Notes under the pieces: model-generated | Told to the model about the DNA's origin: nothing | What the model saw: the letters and a program-made list of their open reading frames with translations, nothing else | The model's database searches: none | Part shown: one piece after another, positions 36,208 through 44,857 of the stretch | How positions within the stretch are numbered: the stretch's first letter is position 1 | Layout of the letters: the number at the start of each line of letters is the position of its first letter | Assembly (NCBI GenBank): GCA_964019425.1 | Contig: OZ025797.1 | Coordinates: 992,001 to 1,056,000 of the forward strand | Origin: Flectonema sp. DT1601 | Taxonomy: Eukaryota; Euglenozoa; Diplonemea; Diplonemida; Diplonemidae | Reading direction: 5' to 3' | DNA: 64,000 nucleotides | Translations under genes and position numbers: made by a program

Positions 36208-36700
36208 GTTAGTTAGCAAAATACAACCTGATGACCACGAGGGGTCTGGGTAGCCCGCATCAGTAAGTACCCAATCGCGAAGATTGTAGTTTTATAGCTT
36301 CGGCTGGAAGTAATCGACTTCCAGCTCCCACCTTGCCCAGAGGCTAACAGGTTGTAAACAACTAAAGAAAATAAAAGAGAAATGATCTGGGAGTGGGGGA
36401 AGGTGGAAAAAAATAAAAAATCTTCTTTCTTTCATATACATATTTCTTTATAATACGACCACATGTGCCATATGCCCACACTCCACGAAAGAAAATAGAA
36501 AACCCCGGAACAGTACCGAGGATCGTTCACCCCCAGTTGTCCAAAGCATTATAATTTTACTGTGAGCTTACCGAAAAGCTACAGGAATGTACCACAAAAA
36601 AAGTTTGGGCAGCACATAGCCATATCACTCAGCAAGAAATGAAAATCAAAAGGATCAGGTAAGATGACAGTCAGTTTAAGGTCATAACTGCGCCGGACCT
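36208..36700 (+). mobile_element. SINE-like insertion with structured 5' region
   Basis: 493 bp inserted in an array unit, flanked by the 5-bp duplication TAATA (36203-36207, 36701-36705). The first 150-170 nt match a second locus at 53036-53205. That shared part can fold: ACAACCTG pairs with CAGGTTGT at its ends, CTGGGTA with TGCCCAG inside, and GCTGGAAGT/ACTTCCAGC plus CAATC/GATTG form hairpins. A GATCGACTTCC stretch resembles a Pol III B box. The remaining 320 nt are unlike the second copy. I read it as a retroposed small RNA or SINE; the family is unknown. Confidence 0.55.
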
Positions 36701-38582
36701 TAATAAAGCAAATAAAAAAGAGATGCACAGCAAAAGATGCACAGCAGAAAGTACTTACTTCTTAGCTAGTTAGCTTTTAGTATTGTTTGATTTCTACTGT
36801 GTTCAGAAGAATACATTTAAATATATTAATCAGTGACCTTCAGTAACAACGTCGGCGAATAATTCACCTTATAAGAAGCAGCTGATTCAGAAGGTTAGTG
36901 AGTCTAAGGACTTACCCCCAATAGTTTTACAGAAAATGTATCCCCAGTGGGGACGTGTTATCACTACAATCTTCGTCGAATGCAGACAGAACCCTGTCAC
37001 ATGGGGGAGCAAGTCACTAAGATACACTAACTCAATCTGAACAGTGTCCGCCAACTACGTCGACACAAAAGAATCGGCAAGGGGAAGAGGACGAAAACTT
37101 TCACCAGAGTGTGATTTCAGATGTTCGTTCAACAAAAGCGAACCAACTCTCAGGATGATGAAAACAAAAAGAAAATTCGAATGTTTCTTTTATTCAAAAA
37201 AAGGTTGCAGTTTATCACTTATATGACACGAGTGCATAACTCAACAACAACATAAAAGACTTCACTTAGCGAAGTGTATCAGCCGAAAACAAATAACCAT
37301 CAGAAACAGATATTGTTAGTTAGTAACTCACAGCAACAGAGGACCCAATCCGTAACCGTTTCCGAAGACTCAGTATGGATTGTTGAATTAGCTTCAACTG
37401 AAGAGATGTAATCTAATTTATAGAAAAATTAAAAACCAACAAACTTCAGCTTTCCACCTTGCTCAACTTAACTAACCAACCATTGAACTATAAAATAAGG
37501 AATAAATTGAATGAAATCGAAAAATAGAAATATGAAAATATTAACTATTGATAAAAATAAAAATAAAAAAAAGTAAACAAGTGAAAAACAATATACGAAC
37601 ACACGTAGAACGTTGATGAGTAACGCCGCCTGAGTGGTAACAGCTCGCTTTCAAATTCAAACCATGCATACTCGATCCGTGTATAATTGGAAGAGATAGT
37701 CAATGAATGAATCCAAATGTTTATTATTATCAGATTTCAGGAACCAACACAATTCTCTATTCCATGTTCAATATAACCGTGAGCCTAATGTGGTTTAGGT
37801 GTCCTGGCTTTCTACACCATTTTACACAAAAATTAAAAAAACAAAAAAAACTTCGGGAAAGTTTAGAAAATCTAATCCCAAAACAACATAACAGGGATTG
37901 CTATTATTTCTGTTGTTTGTTGGGGGTTGACAGTAACGATAATGGAATAAAACAGGAGAATACAATGACACACGCTATCTACTTTGAATTGGGTGAGATG
38001 TTAATTATTTTTTGTTTGTAACTTATGACCCAGTAAAAAACGTAAAAGCCAGTTAAAAAGGATTTCGTATGCTGCTGCTAACATTGTGGAAGCTAAAGTA
38101 GGACAAAGTTACATAAACTTAGACCTCACTCATTAGGATAATCGCAACATCTAACAGATGATAGGGGGAGTATGCTAAAGTTGGACAAAGTTTGGCAATG
38201 TAAAAACAGTAACAACTTTAGCTACCAAACAAAAATTAATATTAAAGTACATGACAGAAGAATATTCGTATATTTGTCAATCAAAGAAAGGTACGTTGGA
38301 AGAAAGAAAAACGAAAAAGGGAGTAAATTGATACTGTATTAGCAAGCTCAAGGAGGTAATATGATTACATGCATTCTTAAGCAAGGTGGAGGAATATTAA
38401 GTTAAGGGAATGAAGCAAAGAGAATACAACCTCGATATTATCAACAACCGATATTCAAATGCGTTCACAAATTAAAAGACTTGACTACATTCAACCCAAA
38501 GAGAATGAATTTAATCTTAATCACAGGTACCGACGATGTATCTCCCATGAGGTGTTTAAGAATGTTCAAGGATTGATTGCCC

Positions 38583-39032
38583 TCAGACTCTATTCGGAGC
38601 TGTCGGATCATATTTCTGAATAGACGTTGACTTAACGTCATAAGGTGTTGTACTTCCGTAAGTTTTCACATGAGGACCTTCAGAGATGATTGAAATCTTG
38701 GGTTTCGACCTGGATCGACCTAAGGATATTATCCCGCAAAGGAACAGAGACAGAATCCCAATAAATAAGAATGGCAATCCCAATGATACGCCTGTGAGTT
38801 CACTTGTTGAAGCAGTGTTGTCTTCTCCCCTTACCGAGCATCCGATATTTTTTATATGACAACAGTGTGCTTGTTGTGCTTCAGACCATTGTTCTTGATC
38901 TTTACCATCGCAGTTGTAGTTGCAGCCGATGTTTTGTTTTGAACAACACCAATTCTGATGTTCTGTTGTCCACTTTGAAATATCTGGAGAACTGCAATCG
39001 TAAGAATCCGATTGGGTAGACTGCACAGTCAT
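38583..39032 (-). CDS. Cysteine-rich membrane protein, array copy 9
   Basis: 149 residues with the long linker (DNTAS), LFLCG helix and APNRV ending. Gly for Asp in the second module, shared with copies 7 and 10. Small changes lie just upstream of the acceptor (Ile for Thr, His for Tyr in the hypothetical extended N-terminus), in sequence that would be removed if the acceptor is used. Confidence 0.82.
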   Translation of the reverse strand: MTVQSTQSDSYDCSSPDISKWTTEHQNWCCSKQNIGCNYNCDGKDQEQWSEAQQAHCCHIKNIGCSVRGEDNTASTSELTGVSLGLPFLFIGILSLFLCGIISLGRSRSKPKISIISEGPHVKTYGSTTPYDVKSTSIQKYDPTAPNRV

Positions 39033-39359
39033 AGTTTCGAAGAATTCGCTGTGAAGAAAATGAAACATTATCATCAGTGTAGTGTAGACTGTTGTCGATA
39101 ATTCTTCTTTCATGAACTACTTTAGTTAGAATTGAAGACTACTTAACAAGACTCGTAATTAACCAATCCAAGACACACACTAGTTCTCATTAAATAGAAC
39201 TCAAGTCACGTCCTCAACTATTGTGAAATACCTGTTGACAGAAGCAGATGATTTGATAATAATCTTTAAAAAGAAACCCTTCGAAGAAACAAAAACAAGA
39301 TAAGACACAACAAGTGTGTATTTGAGATAGAAAATTGAGGATAAAATAAACGACTTAAC

Positions 39360-40834
39360 GAGATGCTTGAAGTCTGTATGAAGTTATACCCATCAGAGAT
39401 AAGCACCTCAGATCCTAATCATATCCGTGTTTTGGTAGGTCAAAAAAGTCCTGAGAGAAGAGAGAGATTCGGGATCACACTCTTCAGTAACAACGTAGGG
39501 CGAATACGTGTGTCTAAAAACAGAGAGTTCAGTAAGATAGCGTGTCCACACATACCACCCAATATTTGTATTAGGATAAAACTAGGTTTAAAAAATGAAT
39601 CCCGAAGAGGGAATAAACAACTCATATGGTTTTACCATAACAAGAAAAGAGGACGAGGAGTGGTCCTTAACATAGGTCGAATACGTGACTACGAAGAGGG
39701 GGTTCAGTAAGGTAGCGAGTCCATAAAACCCCTCTGGTAAAATACCGAAGGGGGAATAAAAGAAATAAATTATATAGGTTTACTACAATAATAACAAAAC
39801 AAAAAGGAGAGGAGGAAAGAAGACGGAATAATTTCCAAAAGTTCCCTAAATGGGAATAAGACAAATAATTAACACATGCACGCTGTCAGCAACTAATAAG
39901 ACAAATTTTACTATTTTTTTAATTTTTTTTTAAAAAAGCTAGCAGTTTATAAACTTAGGCGACTAGAGAAGATAAAAAATAAGAATATTTAAAAAAAAAA
40001 AAAAAGAAATTCCACATAATTTTTTTGTGAAATCCGACATTTCAGTAACATGTGCGTGGATTTATTATTAATTTGTTTTAATAAAATATAGACATTAGGG
40101 GTTTGCGGGTTTGCCCAAAATAATGAAAAAAAAACTTTCACTCAGCGAATGTGATCAGCACAATTGACAGCCGCATACCTACACTTAAATTGTTTTTTAA
40201 GAAAAATCAACAAAGAAATAGAAAATTTAACTCATAGTCGAAAAATAAGTCTTTCTATGTCTAACCTTCCTTTATATGAGAGACAGTAATATCGGAATAA
40301 AATAGGGAGGATGCCACACAATGTCCTTCCACCTCTTATAAAAACAAAGTCATGGTAGCACAGTCAACAAGGATCGATCTCAAATCGACGGAAACCACAA
40401 TTAAGCCACAGTCGAACACCATTTAAGGAATCAAGAACCTGTAAATCAATACGAAAAAGAAAAAGAAAAGATAAATCGGAAAAGCATTTTTGCAGAGGTA
40501 AGGGAAGCCAGAAAAATGAAATATCAGAGTAAAACATAACACAAAACCCTCCTCACAGATAGCGTCTAGTAAAATGATTATTTAAACTTGGAAGTCAAGA
40601 ATGTTGAGATCACAACTACAGCACAAAAAGAGTTGAGGGGAAAAAGCGAAGACTACGATTTCTATCTATAGAATCAACAAAAAAAAAAAAAAAATGGAAA
40701 ACGATTTTTCGTTTTCCGTTGAAAACAATTTCAAGAACACAACGGAAGTATCGATTGTCATTATTGACTAACGCACGTTGTTGTGTGTTTTCCAGCTGTA
40801 TAAAAACACGGATGCGAGTTTCCGCTAAGCCCCT
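39360..40834. other. Diverged spacer downstream of the most upstream array gene
   Basis: About 1.5 kb with no credible gene. Short matches to array spacers remain in the right order (TTCAGTAACAACGT near 39484, a CACTCAGCGAATGTGATCAGC version of the hairpin near 40140, ATCGGAATAAAATAGGGAGG near 40295), so this is an old, diverged unit. It also has an internal direct repeat of about 180 nt (GAATACGTG ... GTTCAGTAAG at 39500 and 39680). The 115-residue plus-strand frame at 39363 spans that repeat and has no features of a protein. Confidence 0.55.
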
Positions 40835-41326
40835 TTACGCACCGTTGCGCTCGAAGATTTCCCTCAGATTTGAATCGGAGCCATCAGAAGATACATCTGA
40901 GGGCACACTGGCTATAATAGATACTGACATTGGAGTAATACAATAAGGTGTTGTACTTCCGTAAGTTTTCACACGAGGAGCTTCCAAAATGATTGGTTTT
41001 GCTCTGTTCTGACCCACAGTCACCACTACACAAATTAACAGAGACAGAACCCCCACGAATAAAAACGGCAATCCCAATGACTCGTTTGTGAGTTCACTTG
41101 TTGAAGCAGTGCTGTCTTCTCCCCTTACCGAGCATCCGATATTTTTTATATGACAACAGTGTGCTTGTTGTGCTTCAGACCATTGTTCTTGATCTTTACC
41201 ATCGCAGTTGTAGTTGCAGCCGATGTTTTGTTTTGAACAACACCAATTCTGATGTTCTGTTGTCCACTTTGAAATATCTGGAGAACTGCAATCGTAAGAA
41301 TCCGATTGGGTAGACTGCACAGTCAT
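40835..41326 (-). CDS. Cysteine-rich membrane protein, most upstream array copy with a distinct tail
   Basis: 163 residues. The first 80 or so residues (both cysteine modules and linker) are practically identical to the other copies at the DNA level. From the membrane helix onward the sequence diverges (LPFLFVGVLSLLICVVVTVGQNRAKPIILEAPRVKTYGSTTPY), and the last 34 residues are unrelated (ends DSNLREIFERNGA). The 5' flank beyond about 41346 is also different. This looks like the original gene from which the downstream array arose, or a paralogue whose 5' half has been homogenised by gene conversion. The start is the first ATG after the acceptor, and no upstream in-frame ATG exists here, which supports the short start for all copies. 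Confidence 0.85.
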   Translation of the reverse strand: MTVQSTQSDSYDCSSPDISKWTTEHQNWCCSKQNIGCNYNCDGKDQEQWSEAQQAHCCHIKNIGCSVRGEDSTASTSELTNESLGLPFLFVGVLSLLICVVVTVGQNRAKPIILEAPRVKTYGSTTPYCITPMSVSIIASVPSDVSSDGSDSNLREIFERNGA

Positions 41327-41568
41327 AGTTTCGAAGAATTCACTGTGTGTGGGGATGAGATGGGATAATAAACAAGACCGGTACTACAGTATTTATTTAA
41401 CTAACCTTCTATCAACACATCTTCAATACCAGTCCCGATACGTTCATTAATTCTAATAAAGTACCATGTGAAGAGAAGGTAGCGTACATCTAACATGTCT
41501 GTCAACTACACAGACAGACATGACTAGTTCGAATTGATAACAATAGATGATACAATACAAGTATATAA

Positions 41569-42848
41569 TTATGAGGTATTAGACTTGTCCTTGTCAGTCG
41601 TATCTATTGAAGTATCATCCATCAAAGTTCTTATTATGTTAACGGCAGATGTTGCCGCACCTCCTAATTGAGATGCGTCATTCGGTGTTGAAAATTTAGA
41701 ATTGTTCAACAGAGAAACTCTACTCAAACCATCTGCATGATCTCTAAGTACTGAGAGATGAACTGGTGGTACGGATGTTTCTTTTCCAGCCCACCCATCA
41801 AGAGAAGACAACTCATGAACAGATAACGTTGCCTCTAATAAATCATTACTTCCATGTCTACTGTTATGTAGTCCTCCTATGTCAGCTGATGACCCTTCCG
41901 ATTCCACACCAACTGGACTTATACTTCGAGGAGGCATTTCATCTCGTGGACTGTGAGTACCAGTACCAGTAGGAGGAGCAACAATATCTGGCATCTTGAA
42001 TTTAAAAGTCGTATAATTTGGATATATTAAATGACTCTGTAAACGTCTTCTAGCGATACTCTGTAATTGAGTGTTTTAAGGAGATTAATAGAACTACAAC
42101 AACAAAACAAACAAAAAGAACATACCGCAAGGATTGAAGTAATCACTTGAGAATCACATATAACATGCCGGGCTCCAATCTCTGTTCGCAGTCTCACTGA
42201 TACGTCCGGAACGTTAGCTAGAGAAATCTTTACAGATGATTTACTTGACGGGAATCGAAGAGATTTTGATGGGTCTGACATACTTGCAGTTGGTCCCAGA
42301 GTTTGTTCATTGTGATCCCACTCTACTTTAATTCTAAGTTGAACATCAGCCCTGTCAATACCAACTTTTATTGGAAACATTGAAGTTCCCAATAAAGGTA
42401 ATTGAACAGGATATTCTAAGCTGAATGAGGAACTAAAAGAACCTTGATAAAATACATCAACTAGTAACACAGTTTTATTGGATTCTGTTCGGCATTCAAT
42501 TCCACACAATTGCGGAGGTGTAGTTCCAATGTTGATGTCGTGTAGTTCAAACTTACCACCAGATAGGTGCATAAATCTGTTTGTCGCTTCGGTAATTAAC
42601 CCTCCGAGCTCGCTTGATTGAATTCCTACTACGTTTGCTTCAAAATACTTTCTGACAATAACTTGCAACCAATCACACGATTCCATTTCACCCCTTGCTT
42701 CCCTTCTGTCAGGTGTTATCCTAAACACTGGCACATCCGTGCTTTTTTGAAACACAAAGAATCGAACAAACAACAGTATTACAACCCATGCTACAGAACT
42801 TACCCCCAGGTAGAATAAAAGCTCTATCGAAGCCGCGCTCGTTAACAT
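41569..42848 (-). CDS. SMP-domain (synaptotagmin-like mitochondrial lipid-binding) membrane protein, two exons
   Basis: Exon 1 (42848..42126) and exon 2 (42060..41569) join across a 65-nt GT-AG intron, in frame (ITSILA|SIARRRLQSHLIYPNY), giving 404 residues. An N-terminal transmembrane helix (about 8-30) is followed by an SMP domain from about 55 to 270: CDWLQVIVRKYFEA, then LGGLITEATNRFM, a run of beta strands (GIECRTESNKTVLLVDVFYQG) and a closing helix with HLIYPNYTTFKF. SMP proteins (E-Syt, TEX2, Nvj2 types) move glycerolipids between membranes at contact sites, usually anchored in the ER. The last roughly 130 residues are Ser/Thr-rich and probably unstructured. The domain call is secure and the subfamily is not; a TEX2/Nvj2-like identity is possible. 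Confidence 0.82.
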
Positions 42849-42979
42849 CTTAGCATTAAGATAGGGGGAAGTTCTTTATTTTCTTTGAGATGGAATAAGA
42901 AGAAATAAAAAAAAAAACAGTTCATCAATTCTTTTTACAGAAATCATTATAGAGAAAGATACAGATTGATGATATTATA

Positions 42980-44467
42980 TTAGTCTTCAGTTAATATTTT
43001 AATTGCGAGTTTGGCATCTTCAGAAGTCAATCCAATTTCGGGGTTTGTTTGAATCCAGCGGCTTCGAACTACGTCGATCATCATTCCTTGTCTGGACCCA
43101 ATTAAGTCTTCGTCATCTAAAATGACCCATTCGTCGATTTCTTCACCATGTTCTTGGACATAACGAAGGATTTGACCAGCCCTGCCAGAACTATCCTCGA
43201 GAACTGTTGTCCATTCAGTAAAAGGAGTGATGTTGTGTTCAATAAGTGCTGATGTTAGTCTCTGTCGAGAAGGCTCAAACATCCTCCAGGAACTACTCAG
43301 AACTAACTCAGCATTGGTAGCAGAGATAATACTTTTTAACGATGACATGCACTCACTTTTAAAACAATGACTTGTGTCACTTGTTCCATCTTTAAGAGCG
43401 ACGATCAAAGGATGGCAAACACCATCTACGTCTAAGAAGATTATTTTCTTTTTAGCTGATGCCTTTGAGTTCGTTTCATATGTTGGTTTTGATAGGTTTT
43501 CTAATATCGGTGAATTCAGTTCTTCTAAAGCAGAATAAAAACTTAAACCCATTTCATGATGCAATGATGTAATTCGATCCCAAAGTTGTGGTAGTTGGTA
43601 CTGAGGAAGACTATTTTGAGTGTACGCGATAGTAGCATGATCGATATTTAGAACAGCATGCCACCATCCACTAGGAACCCAAATGGTGTCACCAGGCTGT
43701 TGGATGCATTCGAACAAAGAAAGCTCACCTGATTGAGAGAGTAGTCTTAACTTAGGAAGAATATCTATCCACCACACTGCTGCTGCTTCTCCATCTTTAC
43801 TGATTTGGAGTACTTCTTCTGGTGTTGATGGAGGGAATAAAACCCATCTTTTACGACCTGATAGAAGCGTATTAAAAGCTGATGTGTATTTAGGATCGAC
43901 GTGTACCTTTGCTCCGGTTCGTTTACCTCCGACTACCATGTAACGATAAACTGGGAAATAATGTCTAAACGACGGCTTCAATGTGTACATGTCATCCTCA
44001 AATAAGGATGGCAATTGTACATCTTTTAGTAGGGCTTGACGATCTTCAAGAAAATCATCTCCAAAACAATACCAAGGTGAATCAACATCGTTATCTTGAG
44101 CGTAAGATAGATACTCGTTGAAAGTTTGTCTTAGTGGAAGGGGTTTCCCCATTCCATTTCCCGGACACATTTCTGTTAATTTGAATAAAACGTCTCCATG
44201 GTGTCTGCAAAACTCCTCTTTCGTCGACCATTTTTCCTTCGCAACCCACTCATTAGCCAACCCAGTAATCATGCATGGTTTGTCCTTATAGTTGTTTTCG
44301 AAATCATTTTTTTCTATATCACTTGTAACGTAGTCAATACAAGGGATGTTTTCCGCCATTTCTCCTTTTTCGAGTTGTATTAGTTGCTTGCATTCCGATA
44401 GTTTTTTATCTCTGTGATTATGTCCAGGGTGATTGTTGAGGTAGTCCTTAACATCGTGGGTGTTCAT
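42980..44467 (-). CDS. JMJD6-like JmjC oxygenase fused to a C-terminal HAD-like domain
   Basis: 495 residues from the ATG at 44467; an extension to 44569 is Lys/Glu-rich and lies across a likely acceptor. Residues about 40-300 are a JmjC domain very close in pattern to JMJD6: GGKRTGAKVHVDPKYTSAFN, SGRKRWVLFPPSTP, then PGDTIWVPSGWWHAVLN. The iron ligands His189, Asp191 and His270 and a likely 2-oxoglutarate Lys (206) are intact, so Fe(II)/2OG hydroxylase or demethylase activity on protein is expected. Residues about 338-495 form a HAD-like domain: IIFLDVDGV (Asp346, Asp348), LVLSSSWR and EWVILDDED, the order seen in HAD domains of Swiss-Army-Knife RNA-repair proteins. The fusion is the odd point; I do not know of a described JMJD6-HAD protein. 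The frame is continuous through both domains, with no sign of an intron between. Confidence 0.88.
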   Translation of the reverse strand: MNTHDVKDYLNNHPGHNHRDKKLSECKQLIQLEKGEMAENIPCIDYVTSDIEKNDFENNYKDKPCMITGLANEWVAKEKWSTKEEFCRHHGDVLFKLTEMCPGNGMGKPLPLRQTFNEYLSYAQDNDVDSPWYCFGDDFLEDRQALLKDVQLPSLFEDDMYTLKPSFRHYFPVYRYMVVGGKRTGAKVHVDPKYTSAFNTLLSGRKRWVLFPPSTPEEVLQISKDGEAAAVWWIDILPKLRLLSQSGELSLFECIQQPGDTIWVPSGWWHAVLNIDHATIAYTQNSLPQYQLPQLWDRITSLHHEMGLSFYSALEELNSPILENLSKPTYETNSKASAKKKIIFLDVDGVCHPLIVALKDGTSDTSHCFKSECMSSLKSIISATNAELVLSSSWRMFEPSRQRLTSALIEHNITPFTEWTTVLEDSSGRAGQILRYVQEHGEEIDEWVILDDEDLIGSRQGMMIDVVRSRWIQTNPEIGLTSEDAKLAIKILTED

Positions 44468-44857
44468 TTTTATTATGAGGTGCTGGTTAGTGAGATAATG
44501 TAATCGTTCTAGTTCTCTTTCTTCTTTTTTTTTCTTTCTTTTCTTAATCTCAATTAAGTGATTCATCACACGCTGTACACCTGCAGAGATAGATTGCGTA
44601 AGGGACAGGATCTCGTTTTCGATTTACAACAACTTTGCTATTTATGACTTCATCCTAACAGAATGAGTCATAGATAGTGAGAAGCGTTACAAATCGCACA
44701 CTGAAGTCAAACTTTTTTTTTTTTTTTTTTGAAAACTAACCTGAACCTTAAAATTATTGCGTGTGTAGACTGCTGTTGCAACTTTACACCCACAAGATAC
44801 ATAACAGAATGGGACAACAAAAAAGAAAAGATAACAAACGTCTAAACAATATGTCGG
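44468..44857. other. Intergenic region
   Basis: About 390 nt between the VPS9 gene and the JmjC-HAD gene, with a T run at about 44711-44731. I see no gene. Confidence 0.55.

Larger units (their letters stand above)
8799..41346. repeat. Tandem array of cysteine-rich membrane protein gene units
   Basis: About 32.5 kb built from repeated units, each with one copy of the same small gene plus a long shared spacer. Spacing between successive gene starts is about 3.4, 3.1, 3.9, 6.3 (two units, one gene reduced to a fragment), 2.7, 3.2 and 3.7 kb, then 2.3 kb to the most upstream copy. The left edge is abrupt: sequence identical to the 5' flank of the array genes (from the CACACACGAGTTCTC start) abuts the NIT2 promoter-proximal region. 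The right edge is the 5' end of the last copy. Spacers carry a conserved series of landmarks, including an inverted-repeat block (TTTGGTCACGATC), a CACTTAGCGAAGTG hairpin and a tRNA-like box. Length differences come mainly from insertions, listed separately. Confidence 0.9.

Noticed and set aside
39363-39710. 115-codon plus-strand frame between array copies 9 and 10
   Set aside because: It spans an internal direct repeat in a diverged spacer, lies on the opposite strand to all genes and shows no domain.
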